This document shows, one piece after another, positions 26,962 to 35,099 of a DNA stretch of 64,000 nucleotides. The stretch is taken from the NCBI RefSeq assembly GCF_000021305.1, contig NC_011772.1, positions 2,270,001-2,334,000 on the forward strand, given 5' to 3'. The DNA is from Bacillus cereus G9842. Lineage in GTDB: Bacteria; Bacillota; Bacilli; Bacillales; Bacillaceae_G. The notes beneath the pieces are model-generated. The model ran no database searches and was not told the DNA's origin. It saw only the letters and a program-made list of their open reading frames with translations. Within the stretch, counting starts at the first letter, position 1. Every line of letters starts with the position of its first letter. Both the position numbers and the translations under genes were made by a program.

Positions 26962-27084
26962 ATCCGCTATTTGCCGGGTAATAAGACCCCCACCTCAAAA
27001 TTCAGCGGAAGCAAAGAAGTTAGGCGGGGGCCCTGTTGCCCGTAAAATCCCGATTGGTGAGGGCTGATTAAAGTTCCACTTTAT
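26959..27084 (+). repeat. bcr1-like repeat with right hairpin deleted
   Basis: The 126-base element is bounded by TTTAT at 26959-26963 and 27080-27084 and has a well-conserved left half (CCGCTATTTGCCGGGTAATA). Compared with other copies, the right part that normally forms a long hairpin (AATCAGTG... CACTGATT) is reduced to CTGATTAAAG, so about 30-35 bases are missing. Confidence 0.75.
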
Positions 27085-27502
27085 TACAGTTAGTTCAATG
27101 AAATACAAATTACCTTAAAATAGTCTGACTATTTTTTATAAAAAAACTATTCGTTTACATTTTTTGGTTTCGTGTTATATTTTTATTGTTAATATTAGTG
27201 TATTGAAAATTCTGATTTCAATCTTAGGAAAATTCTAGGGAAAGGAATATTTGTGCTTGAATTGAAAATCCTATAAACATAGTTTGAAAGTAAAGTATGA
27301 AAAGAAATCTCCATTAAATATACTAATTTAATGGAGATTTACGGGGTTAATGTAACTAAAAAGAAATTTTGTTTACTCCACGTTTATGCTCTGTAATTTG
27401 GTAACTGTAATAGCTCTGACGAAAAGCAAAGGAGCAAAAAAGAAGTAGGTAGTTTATTTAATAGAAGATATGGTGAAAAAATAAAACAACGGAGGTTTTA
27501 TA
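27085..27502. other. Gene-free region with a perfect 15-base inverted repeat
   Basis: No gene is supported here. The main signal is an inverted repeat with 15-base perfect arms (27305-27319 and 27326-27340, AAATCTCCATTAAAT and its complement) and a six-base loop. It has no T run on the plus strand (ACGGGG follows), so it is not a usual terminator for that direction. It could be a transcript-leader structure or a protein binding site for the downstream dioxygenase gene. Confidence 0.5.
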
Positions 27503-28753
27503 ATGAATAAAGGAATACTGCAGATTACAGAAATCGAAGAAATTAGCATTCCTAATGTATTGAAGGATAAAATCAAGAATCTAATAGACCATGAATTAAA
27601 AACTCATAATCCTTATACTTGTGATCAAGAAATAGCTGCAAGCTTTTCAAGAGAGTGGCTTAATTGTTTGATTGATTATTCAAAGAAAACTTCGAATTCA
27701 GATATGAAAAAACTACTACATATGATAAAAGTAGCGAATTGTGGTGGAAACGTACCACCTACTCTTATTAAAAATATTCCATGTGATCCTATGGAAACCC
27801 TATTACCTGGGGAAAATCGCAAAGGTTTTAATTATGGTGAAGACGAAGACGATAGAATGAAAAAATATTTTTATGCAGAATGGGTCACATGGCTTTTTGC
27901 CACACTTTTTAATTATGATGCTTTAATTCACCCATCCGAACATGCAGGGAAAAATAGATTTCACCTCATTTCCCCTTTGAACAACGATGAAGTTTTGCGA
28001 AATGTCGGTGCAAGCACCGGTGGCGGGAACTTTTATCAACATAACGATGCCACAGTGTATACAGACATGAAAGACCAATCAGATATTGAAGCAAGATTGA
28101 AAATATTCAATACGAATTTAGAAATTGTATCAAATAGACTTAATAAATCCGTGGAACGAATAGTGTCTGAAATTACTTGTGGAAAATTTACTAGAGTTGA
28201 TGCTCTTTTATTAAAAGGAGTGTTAAATTTAAAAACTCAAACTCATATTGGAACGCCAAAATTACTTCAAAAGCATCTTGAAGAAAATCACTTCAGTAAA
28301 GATGATATATTGGCGATAAGTAAAATGCCTATTGCTCATATCGCAGGAATGGCGGATGGTGAAATATCGGGATTTGTAGGGGAAATAAACCAAATCATAT
28401 TTTTGGATGATAATGGTGATATTATTGCAACTTGTTTGAATGGAGCAGAAAATAGATTGATTTATGTGGGAAAAAGTGAAGAAGAAAAATTGAAATTTGA
28501 CATGTTTTTAGAACTCTTACGAACAACGCCCACTTATAAGGTTCCACTTACATCTGAAGATTTATTAATTATTCCAAATTCATACTATGGTAAACAAACA
28601 AATGTAACTCATGGTAGGGAAAGGTTATCTGAGGAAGAATATAAAATTCCGATTGGAGATAATAAGTACGGAAGAAGAATTGTTTGCAGGCAGTACGTTT
28701 CCAGCCGATTACGTGATCAGAAAGAAAGTTACTTTACAGATATTATTAACTAG
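27503..28753 (+). CDS. Fe(II)/2-oxoglutarate dioxygenase, clavaminate synthase/TauD-like
   Basis: This 416-residue protein has the facial triad of non-heme iron oxygenases: His180 and Asp182 in YQHNDATVY, and His370 in NVTHGRERL, about 190 residues apart. An Arg in YGRRIVCRQ (residues 389-397) is a candidate for binding 2-oxoglutarate. This spacing fits the clavaminate-synthase-like branch, which includes amino-acid hydroxylases. The substrate is unknown. GGAGG precedes the ATG. A TSUP-type permease gene follows after 67 bases on the same strand, a pairing also met among TauD/TauE-like genes. Confidence 0.75.
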   Translation: MNKGILQITEIEEISIPNVLKDKIKNLIDHELKTHNPYTCDQEIAASFSREWLNCLIDYSKKTSNSDMKKLLHMIKVANCGGNVPPTLIKNIPCDPMETLLPGENRKGFNYGEDEDDRMKKYFYAEWVTWLFATLFNYDALIHPSEHAGKNRFHLISPLNNDEVLRNVGASTGGGNFYQHNDATVYTDMKDQSDIEARLKIFNTNLEIVSNRLNKSVERIVSEITCGKFTRVDALLLKGVLNLKTQTHIGTPKLLQKHLEENHFSKDDILAISKMPIAHIAGMADGEISGFVGEINQIIFLDDNGDIIATCLNGAENRLIYVGKSEEEKLKFDMFLELLRTTPTYKVPLTSEDLLIIPNSYYGKQTNVTHGRERLSEEEYKIPIGDNKYGRRIVCRQYVSSRLRDQKESYFTDIIN

Positions 28754-28772
28754 TTTAAAGAGAGGAGGGACG

Positions 28773-28810
28773 ATGGGGAGGTTTGGGGTATAATAGCTCA
28801 AGCCTTCCCA
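28773..28810 (+). promoter_or_regulatory. Mini-ORF with hairpin between the dioxygenase and TSUP genes
   Basis: A strong SD (GAGGAGGG, 28763-28769) is followed by a six-codon frame (M-G-R-F-G-V, stop at 28791-28793). A fourteen-pair stem with three G-U pairs (28774-28787 with 28797-28810) has this stop codon in its nine-base loop. The permease ATG at 28821 has no ribosome site of its own. This could be a translation- or transcription-coupled control element, or a weak intergenic terminator (TATTCTTTG follows). Confidence 0.4.
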
Positions 28811-28820
28811 TATTCTTTGT

Positions 28821-29579
28821 ATGGATTTTACTATTGAATTACTCATATTACTATTTTTAGTAGCTGTATTAGCAGGGTGGATAGATACAATTGCTGGAGG
28901 CGGTGGTATGATAACTATCCCGATAATGTTATTAGTAGGTATGTCTCCTTCTGTAGCGATAGCAACTAATAAACTGCAAGGGAGTAGCGGAACTCTCATG
29001 GCGACAGTGTTTTTTATTAAGAAGAAAGAAATTAATCTTAAAGAAATGCGTTTGTCCATCTTAATGACCTTTTTTGGATCAGTTTTGGGTGGATGGCTTG
29101 TTTTACAGATACGGGCAGAATATCTAATCATGATATTACCTTTTTTACTTATTATTATTGGTCTTTATTTTCTATTATCTCCAAATATAGCAAACGAAGA
29201 TCGACCGAGAAAAATAAGTATGTTGTTGTTTGCGTTAACAGTGGCTCCATTCCTTGGATTTTATGATGGTTTCTTCGGCCCAGGAACAGGTAGCTTGATT
29301 GCTTTAGCGTTCATTCTTTTATGTGGATATAGTGCTACACGGGCAACTGCAAATGCTAAGATTTTGAATTTTACTAGTAATTTCGCTGCTTTGTTGTATT
29401 TTATTATTTTTGGCCAAATCGATTGGACAATTGGATTGATTATGATGCTTGGTCAAATTATAGGGTCATATATTGGGGCGAAGATGGTGCTTACAAAAGG
29501 GACGTCATTAATACGACCAATAGTGGTTATTGTTTGCTTTGTCATGGCAATTAAGATTTTTTTACAAAATATGAACTAA
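28821..29579 (+). CDS. TSUP-family permease (TauE/SafE-like)
   Basis: This 252-residue membrane protein has about eight hydrophobic segments and the two family repeats: GWIDTIAGGGGMITIP (residues 19-34) and GFYDGFFGPGTGSL (residues 141-154). TSUP proteins export sulfite, sulfoacetate or related small anions. No ribosome site is seen before the ATG (CCCATATTCTTTGT precedes it), and no other start is available in the frame. The upstream dioxygenase suggests a shared organic-acid or sulfonate substrate, but this is inference. Confidence 0.83.
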   Translation: MDFTIELLILLFLVAVLAGWIDTIAGGGGMITIPIMLLVGMSPSVAIATNKLQGSSGTLMATVFFIKKKEINLKEMRLSILMTFFGSVLGGWLVLQIRAEYLIMILPFLLIIIGLYFLLSPNIANEDRPRKISMLLFALTVAPFLGFYDGFFGPGTGSLIALAFILLCGYSATRATANAKILNFTSNFAALLYFIIFGQIDWTIGLIMMLGQIIGSYIGAKMVLTKGTSLIRPIVVIVCFVMAIKIFLQNMN

Positions 29580-29673
29580 ATGTAATAAATATAGTATTTG
29601 TATCGAAGTTAGAGTGTTTTCATGTTGTTATTGCAGTATTACACTGTTTAAGATGTGTTCAAAATTACACAAT

Positions 29674-29702
29674 TTGACTAGTGTAATGTATTGCGTTATG
29701 CT
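29674..29702 (+). promoter_or_regulatory. Sigma-A promoter for the catB leader and gene
   Basis: -35 TTGACT (29674-29679), a 17-base spacer and -10 TATGCT (29697-29702). ATTACAC at 29664-29670 and GTGTAAT at 29681-29687 form a palindrome around the -35 box, and a further ATTACAC is at 29638-29644. This may be an operator. Confidence 0.65.
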
Positions 29703-29733
29703 TTTTCTATTATAAAAGAAAGGCTTGAAGATA

Positions 29734-29787
29734 ATGATTCGTCGTTTGAGAAAGCTAAAAAATGTAGCAGTCGTAGTAAGCTTCTAA
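29734..29787 (+). CDS. Putative leader peptide (17 residues) of the catB-like gene
   Basis: The frame encodes MIRRLRKLKNVAVVVSF and then TAA, starting at ATG 29734 after a GAAAGG site. It lies in the leader after a clear promoter. Its last codons (AGC TTC TAA) are the left arm of the hairpin that sits just before the catB-like ribosome site. RLR and KLK fit the (+)X(+) pattern known from macrolide-arrest leader peptides; Ala12 fits the residue preference reported for chloramphenicol-induced stalling. The peptide is short, so a coding role rests on its position and the hairpin overlap. Confidence 0.55.
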   Translation: MIRRLRKLKNVAVVVSF

Positions 29788-29824
29788 GTAAATAGCAAAA
29801 TATATAATACTTAGAAGCGAGGAA
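29780..29824 (+). promoter_or_regulatory. Hairpin at the catB-like ribosome site (likely translation attenuator)
   Basis: Eleven-base arms GCTTCTAAGTA (29780-29790) and TACTTAGAAGC (29808-29818) flank a seventeen-base loop. The SD GAGGAA begins at 29819 right after the stem, so the folded hairpin would block ribosome binding. The left arm contains the leader-peptide stop codon. A ribosome stalled near the end of the leader would open the stem and expose the site, as in the cat and erm genes of Gram-positives. Confidence 0.65.
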
Positions 29825-29831
29825 TAAAGTT

Positions 29832-30491
29832 ATGAAGCATCCATTATTTAATCATTGGTCAGAAACAAAATATATAAAAGATATAGTAACAAATCCACTC
29901 ATTGAAGTAGGAGAGTACTCCTATTATTCAGGGTATTATGGTCATCAAAATTTTGAAGATGGTTGTGTAAGGTATTTGTGGGGGGATGCTAAGTCACAAG
30001 CACTGTTTAATCCAATTGAACAGATGGGATGGCATCTTGATAAACTCATTATTGGGAATTATGTTTGCATTGCAAGTGGAGTAGTCATTTTAATGGGTGG
30101 TAACCATAATCATCACTCAGAATGGATTACAGTATATCCATTCGCTGAGCAAATTGAACAATCATATGAAACTAAGGGCGATACAGTCATTAAAAGTGAT
30201 GCTTGGATTGGAATGAATGCTATAATAATGCCTGGCGTTACTATTGGTGAAGGTGCAATTGTTGCTGCAGGATCTGTCGTAAGTAAAGATGTTCCGCCGT
30301 ATACAATAGTTGGTGGAAATCCTGCTAAGGAAATAAAGAAACGATTCACTGATACAGAAATAAACATGTTAATGGAAATGCGTTGGTTTGATTGGGATAG
30401 GAAATTGATCGAGAAGGCAATTCCGCTGTTATCTAGTCCATCCATCGAACCATTATTTGCTTTTTATAAAAATGAAGTAAAAAATAAATAA
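29832..30491 (+). CDS. CatB-related O-acetyltransferase (xenobiotic acetyltransferase)
   Basis: This 219-residue protein has a left-handed beta-helix of hexapeptide repeats. The VGEYSYYSGYY segment near residue 26, the extended loop GGNHNHHSEWITVYPF with catalytic His near residue 97, and WIGMNAIIMPGVTIGEGAIVAAGSVVSKDVPPYTIVGGNPAKEIKKRF match type-B chloramphenicol acetyltransferases and the related Vat proteins. It would transfer acetyl from acetyl-CoA to a hydroxyl of an antibiotic. Chromosomal homologues may have another natural substrate. A candidate leader peptide and hairpin immediately upstream suggest antibiotic-induced translation. Confidence 0.85.
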   Translation: MKHPLFNHWSETKYIKDIVTNPLIEVGEYSYYSGYYGHQNFEDGCVRYLWGDAKSQALFNPIEQMGWHLDKLIIGNYVCIASGVVILMGGNHNHHSEWITVYPFAEQIEQSYETKGDTVIKSDAWIGMNAIIMPGVTIGEGAIVAAGSVVSKDVPPYTIVGGNPAKEIKKRFTDTEINMLMEMRWFDWDRKLIEKAIPLLSSPSIEPLFAFYKNEVKNK

Positions 30492-30504
30492 ATTAGTTAG
30501 TTAG

Positions 30505-30539
30505 AAAAACTACATTCAGTATTGGGTGTAGTTTTTTTA
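30505..30539 (+). terminator. Terminator after the catB-like gene
   Basis: Ten-base arms AAAAACTACA and TGTAGTTTTT are followed by more T bases. Confidence 0.85.
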
Positions 30540-30614
30540 TTACAAAAAACTAATGGTTTAGACTAAAGAAAATTTATCTCTAATATAAGTCTAGCAAATA
30601 GCTCAATTGAATAA

Positions 30615-30689
30615 TTAAAATCCCGATTGGTGAGGGTTAATAATTAGTGGGGATGAACAAAACCCCCACTGATTAAAGTTTCACTTTAT
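30615..30689 (+). repeat. bcr1-like repeat, right half only
   Basis: The sequence from TAAAATCCCGATTGGTGAGGG to the right TTTAT (30685-30689) is well kept, including the right hairpin. The left half is missing. The remaining part of 30540-30973 shows no gene; a 30-codon frame near 30751 has no ribosome site. Confidence 0.7.
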
Positions 30690-30973
30690 TTTTTGTAAAT
30701 GTGGAACAAATGTATTATGTAGATTGTCTATTAATTGTAATCCTAAAAAATATGAAAGTGCGAATCATTTTAAAAAATATAAGGGGATTAAAAATAAGGA
30801 TATGCGTGGGAATACAAAGTATCAGGGCACCTAAAAGTGTCAGATGAGATGGTCTATATGAAAGCAATCCTAACGTTTAATATGTATATACAATTTGAGA
30901 ACACTGTCTATTTTTTTTGAGATTATGTTAGAATAACGCTTTTTTGAGTACAAAGATATTGGAGGTAACAGAA

Positions 30974-32287
30974 GTGAAAGGTATGTTTTGCAAGAGATTT
31001 ATTGCAATAGTAACAGTGCTTACACTATTTTTTAGTATGTTCGTTACATTTGGAAGAGCAGCAGCGGAAACAGTTTCTGCTATAGACGTTGAAGCAGGAT
31101 CAGCAATTTTAATAGAAGCAAATTCCGGAAAAATTTTATATCAAAAAAATGCAGATGAATCATTGGCAATTGCTAGTATGACAAAAATGATGAGCGAATA
31201 CTTAGTTCATGAAGCGGTAGATAAAGGAAAACTTAAATGGGATCAAAAAGTTAAAATTTCTGAATATGCACATAAGATTTCGCAAGATCGTTCATTATCA
31301 AATGTTCCATTAGAAAATGGTGGCTCTTATACGGTAAAAGAGTTATATGAGGCAATGGCAATTTATTCTGCAAATGGTGCAACAATTGCTTTAGTTGAAG
31401 AGATTGCTGGTAAAGAGGGCAATTTTGTAAAAATGATGAACGATAAGTCGAAAGAGTTTGGAATGAAAGATTATAAATTTGTAAACTCTACAGGCTTAAC
31501 AAATCAAGATTTAAAAGGATATCACCTAGAAGGGACAACTCTAGATGAGAAAAATAAAATGTCTGCAAGGGATTGTGCAATTTTAGCACAACGTCTTATT
31601 CAAGATTTTCCCCAAATATTGAATACAGCAAAAATTCCTAAAAAAACATTCCAAGAGGGTGGTAAATATCCAATTGATATGGCGAACTTTAACTGGATGT
31701 TAAAAGGTTTAATTAAGCAATATGAAGGTGTAGATGGTTTGAAAACAGGAACGACTCCAGAAGCGGGAGATTGTTTCACTGGTACAGTAGAAAGAAATGG
31801 TATGCGCCTAATTTCTGTAGTGATAAAAGCAAAATCTCATACGGCACGCTTTGATGAAACAAAGAAATTATACGATTATGGATTTGCGAATTTTGAAGTG
31901 AAGAATGTCTACGGAAAAGATTCAGTAGTAAAAGGACATGAAACGGTACGAGTAGCAAATGCAAAAGAGAAAGATGTAGTAGTTCAAACGAAGCAAGCTG
32001 TTTCACTTCCAATGCGGAAGGGAAACAAAGACGGTTATAAAAAAGAATTTAAAGTATCAAATAAAGAACCTGAAGCGCCTATTAAAAAAGGTGTAACAAT
32101 TAGTAAAATAATTATCTCGCCTAAAGATAATACCGATCCTGGGTTCTTATCAGGTAATTCATTACAAATAGACCTTGTAACAAAATCTGATGTGGAACAA
32201 GCAAATTGGTTTACACGTTTTATACGTAAAACTGGATCTTTTTTTAGTGGTATGTGGGATAGTGCGATTGATATAGTAAAAAGCTAA
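30974..32287 (+). CDS. D-alanyl-D-alanine carboxypeptidase (DacA/PBP5-like)
   Basis: The enzyme removes the last D-Ala from peptidoglycan stem peptides. The frame is open from 30944, but GTG 30974 (MKGMFCKRFIAIV) has GGAGGT seven bases upstream, giving 437 residues. The signal peptide runs to about residue 31 (GRAAA|ETVS). Active-site motifs are SMTK (Ser68, Lys71), SAN in YSANGAT near residue 133 and KTG in GLKTGTT near residue 250. A C-terminal beta-rich domain and an amphipathic end (FTRFIRKTGSFFSGMWDSAIDIVKS) anchor it to the membrane. The genome probably has a second, main DacA, so I give no gene symbol. Confidence 0.9.
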   Translation: MKGMFCKRFIAIVTVLTLFFSMFVTFGRAAAETVSAIDVEAGSAILIEANSGKILYQKNADESLAIASMTKMMSEYLVHEAVDKGKLKWDQKVKISEYAHKISQDRSLSNVPLENGGSYTVKELYEAMAIYSANGATIALVEEIAGKEGNFVKMMNDKSKEFGMKDYKFVNSTGLTNQDLKGYHLEGTTLDEKNKMSARDCAILAQRLIQDFPQILNTAKIPKKTFQEGGKYPIDMANFNWMLKGLIKQYEGVDGLKTGTTPEAGDCFTGTVERNGMRLISVVIKAKSHTARFDETKKLYDYGFANFEVKNVYGKDSVVKGHETVRVANAKEKDVVVQTKQAVSLPMRKGNKDGYKKEFKVSNKEPEAPIKKGVTISKIIISPKDNTDPGFLSGNSLQIDLVTKSDVEQANWFTRFIRKTGSFFSGMWDSAIDIVKS

Positions 32288-32556
32288 TTTTATAGGATAC
32301 AACTAAATATTAGTTTGAAACAAAAGGTTTCAAAGTATTATAGATTCTTATGTGGATAGTTTGGAATGAAAGATTGTATTACTTTTCAAATTTGGTCCTT
32401 CGGAACTTTTTGTATTTCTATTAAGCTAAAATAAATTTGTATCCATATACTCCAAAAACGCTATTCTTTTTGTAGAAATATACAGAAGGGATGGCGTTTA
32501 TTATGAATCTTTCGATTTAAAGGATTCTGGTGCAAGGTTAGTTTAATAAAGTTACA

Positions 32557-32590
32557 TGATGAAAAACCACCCATTAAAGTTTCACTTTAT
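32557..32590 (+). repeat. bcr1-like repeat remnant (right end)
   Basis: GATGAAAAACCACCC-ATTAAAGTTTCACTTTAT matches the last part of the full copies, ending in TTTAT at 32586-32590. The rest of the 496-base gap 32288-32783 contains no supported gene; a short CACTAT/ATAGTG inverted repeat lies at about 32723-32740. Confidence 0.6.
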
Positions 32591-32783
32591 AAAAATTTAA
32601 TAAAATCTTTTCTTTGTATTAAATATTTTGTTTTAAATTATGTATATAAAGAAATGGAGGTCAAATTAACTTTTTACTGCTTATATTAGGAATTTAAAGA
32701 AACGATGTGTACAGTTCTCTCACTATATTCGCATAGTGGCCTTTATGAAAAGCAAAATCTACAATTTACAAGGAGAACATTTT

Positions 32784-33893
32784 ATGAGTAAGAGAATAAA
32801 AGAATTAGATTCCATACGAGGGTTAGCGGCACTTACTGTGGTATTTGGACATTTTTGTTTAATGCTACCATCGTTGCCTAATTCTATTAAATTTTCCCCG
32901 CTTAGGTTTTTATGGGCGGGTGGGGAAGCTGTTATCGTTTTTTATGTACTAAGTGGTTTTGTGTTATCGATGGCACTTTATCATTCAAAAACAAATTATT
33001 GGGGATATTTAATTAAGAGATTTGTAAGAATCTATATTCCTTATTATTTTTGGATAATTGTTTCCTTTGTTTTATTTATTTTATTTTCGTCGTATGAAGT
33101 GGTAGGACTACGGGATTGGTTCTATGATAGGTGGCAAGGGTCTATAACAAAATTAGATATTCTAAACCACTTTGTGCTTCTTAATAACTTTTTTACGGAA
33201 AATTATAATCCAGTTATTTGGTCATTGGCTCAAGAAATGCGTATATCTATTGTGTTTCCTTTGTTATTCCTTCTTTTTTATAAATTGAATTGGAAGAAAA
33301 CGATACTATTTGCTTTGAGCTTTTCTTTAATTAGTGTTTTTCTTAATGTGTTGTATATTGGGAAAGCTGAAGGATTTTATAATGGTTATGCTGATACACT
33401 GCATTTTACATCTATGTTTATGGTTGGAATGTTACTTTTTAAGTATCAGGAAAAACTTATCTACTCATATAGGAATATGAAAAAATTTAAAAAAGGATTT
33501 CTTATTGCATTAGGGATTATTCTGTATTTATATTCCATTTTAATTTATGGTTTTTCCCGTAATGATACTACTTTCTTATTAAAAGATTGGGGTGTCGTAA
33601 TGGGGGTTGGTATATTTATTATAATGGCTATGAGTAACCTAAAAGTAAAAGCATTTTTAAATAAGAGTGTATTTGTATATTTAGGAGAAATTTCATACAG
33701 TATCTATTTGTGTCATTTTCCAATCATGATGGTACTATTTAAACTTTTGTATACAAAGATACCTATCTTTTTCCTTCTTACTTTATGCATTGCAATGACA
33801 CTACTTTTTTCTATAGTTTCATATCATTTAATCGAAAAGAAATGTATCAACTGGGCAAAACAAAGAACAACCAATTTTTTGAAAAAAGTATAA
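32784..33893 (+). CDS. Acyltransferase family 3 membrane protein (OafA/YrhL-like)
   Basis: The frame is open from 32736, but ATG 32784 (MSKRIKELDSIRGLAALTVVFGHF) has AAGGAGA upstream and matches the family start, giving 369 residues. RGLAAL and the FGHF His are the conserved N-terminal parts, and about ten membrane segments follow. Members transfer acetyl or other acyl groups to sugars of exopolysaccharide, teichoic acid or peptidoglycan across the membrane. The acceptor is unknown. A perfect 32-base palindrome follows, and an SGNH hydrolase gene lies downstream. Confidence 0.87.
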   Translation: MSKRIKELDSIRGLAALTVVFGHFCLMLPSLPNSIKFSPLRFLWAGGEAVIVFYVLSGFVLSMALYHSKTNYWGYLIKRFVRIYIPYYFWIIVSFVLFILFSSYEVVGLRDWFYDRWQGSITKLDILNHFVLLNNFFTENYNPVIWSLAQEMRISIVFPLLFLLFYKLNWKKTILFALSFSLISVFLNVLYIGKAEGFYNGYADTLHFTSMFMVGMLLFKYQEKLIYSYRNMKKFKKGFLIALGIILYLYSILIYGFSRNDTTFLLKDWGVVMGVGIFIIMAMSNLKVKAFLNKSVFVYLGEISYSIYLCHFPIMMVLFKLLYTKIPIFFLLTLCIAMTLLFSIVSYHLIEKKCINWAKQRTTNFLKKV

Positions 33894-33934
33894 TTCCTAG
33901 AGAAATTTTATTTCTTTAGTAAATATACGAATAT

Positions 33935-33971
33935 GACCGATTCCTAAGTATACTTAGGAATCGGTCAATTT
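33935..33971. terminator. Perfect palindrome, likely bidirectional terminator
   Basis: GACCGATTCCTAAGTA and its exact complement abut at 33950/33951 (32 bases, no spacer); AATTTTGG follows. It lies after the acyltransferase gene. Confidence 0.7.
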
Positions 33972-34095
33972 TGGATTCTAAATGTAAATATAATAAAGTG
34001 GAATATAATTGAAATCGAAAACCACTTAGAAATAACAATTACGGTGTGAGCTATTGTATAGTATAGATATGGTTAATAATAAAGGGGGAATACAT

Positions 34096-34686
34096 ATGTG
34101 GAAGCGATTTGTAGCAATTGGTGATAGTTTTACAGAGGGGATAGGGGATGAAGTTGAGGGAATTGCATTAAAAAGCTGGATAGATCATTTTGTTCAACTG
34201 TGTGAAAACGATATAAAATATGCTAATTTGGCAAAGCGTGGCTTAGTAACTAAAGAAATTCGCTCGCAGCAATTGGAAAAGGCGTTAACTTTTAATCCAG
34301 ATTTGGTTAGTCTCATTGCAGGGGCAAACGATGTTTTAAAAGGACGTTGGAATCATGATGCATATAAGAACGATATGGAATTTATGATAGATTCATTAAG
34401 TAAAGCAGGGGCTGATATTATTATAGCAAACCTTCCTGATTTTACAGTTAGGCTTCCTTTTGCTTCTGAAAAAAAACAAGTAATAAAAGAACAATTATTA
34501 GAGGCAAATGAAGTTATACGTTCACTGAGCAGAGAATATAAGTTTCATCATGTTGATTTTTGGAATCATCATTTAGTTAATGACAATACGCTTTGGTCTA
34601 AGGATTTAATTCATCCAAACTCAAAAGGATATGTAAAAGTTGCTGATTTGATTTTTAGTAGTTTGTCTGTACAGAAGACAAAATAA
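34096..34686 (+). CDS. SGNH/GDSL-type esterase
   Basis: The frame is open from 34054, but ATG 34096 (MWKRFVAIGDSFTEGIGDE) has AAGGGGGAA upstream, giving 196 residues. The motif set is complete: GDSFTEG (catalytic Ser near residue 10), the oxyanion Gly/Asn in GANDVLKG near residue 78, and DLIHPNSKGY near residue 176 with the Asp/His pair. No signal peptide is seen, so it should be cytoplasmic. The substrate is unknown; acyl-ester or lysophospholipid hydrolysis is typical. Confidence 0.88.
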   Translation: MWKRFVAIGDSFTEGIGDEVEGIALKSWIDHFVQLCENDIKYANLAKRGLVTKEIRSQQLEKALTFNPDLVSLIAGANDVLKGRWNHDAYKNDMEFMIDSLSKAGADIIIANLPDFTVRLPFASEKKQVIKEQLLEANEVIRSLSREYKFHHVDFWNHHLVNDNTLWSKDLIHPNSKGYVKVADLIFSSLSVQKTK

Positions 34687-34823
34687 TAGTTTGCAATTTA
34701 ACGAATATGATATTAATTGTGCTAAGCTATGTTTTTTAGTAAATGGAGAGAACTAGAAATTTAGCATACAAAGCGTATCTACGATATATTTCTACAGTAG
34801 TGCATAAATGTAGAATTACAAAG

Positions 34824-34858
34824 AAAGATCACTTATGGAAATAGGTGGTCTTTAAACG
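34824..34858 (+). terminator. Hairpin, possible terminator downstream of the SGNH gene
   Basis: AAAGATCAC pairs with GTGGTCTTT (one G-T) around a twelve-base loop. The T run after it is short and interrupted. Confidence 0.5.
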
Positions 34859-35099
34859 TTTTTATAACTAAATTTAAATATATACTGTAGTACTAACAAT
34901 TTCGTACTACATAAAAATTAAGTTCTCTTATAGAAAAACTGATTTTATATTATCTTAAAATATAATAACATATTCAAATCATATTTTGGGTGTGTATCCT
35001 AATTGTGAATAATTTGTAATTTTTTTGAAGTGTAAATATCTAATAAATAAAATAGGTAGTAGGTGCAGAAGTATTAATACTATATTATTCAATTCTGTT

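Noticed and set aside
27085..27502. Riboswitch upstream of the dioxygenase
   Set aside because: Only a simple hairpin is seen. I could not match the sequence to a T-box, SAM, purine, lysine or glycine riboswitch core.
28611..28793. A 60-codon frame overlapping the dioxygenase 3' end
   Set aside because: It lies mostly inside the dioxygenase gene in another frame; only its last codons, with a strong SD at 28763, were kept as a possible mini-ORF.
30751..30846. A short plus-strand frame beginning MKVRIILKN
   Set aside because: No ribosome site, no domain, and it lies in a repeat-bearing gap; no support beyond the open frame.
19568..32590. CRISPR-like array from the recurring repeats
   Set aside because: The copies are far apart, of different lengths, in both orientations and without regular spacers. 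They match a dispersed bcr1-type element.
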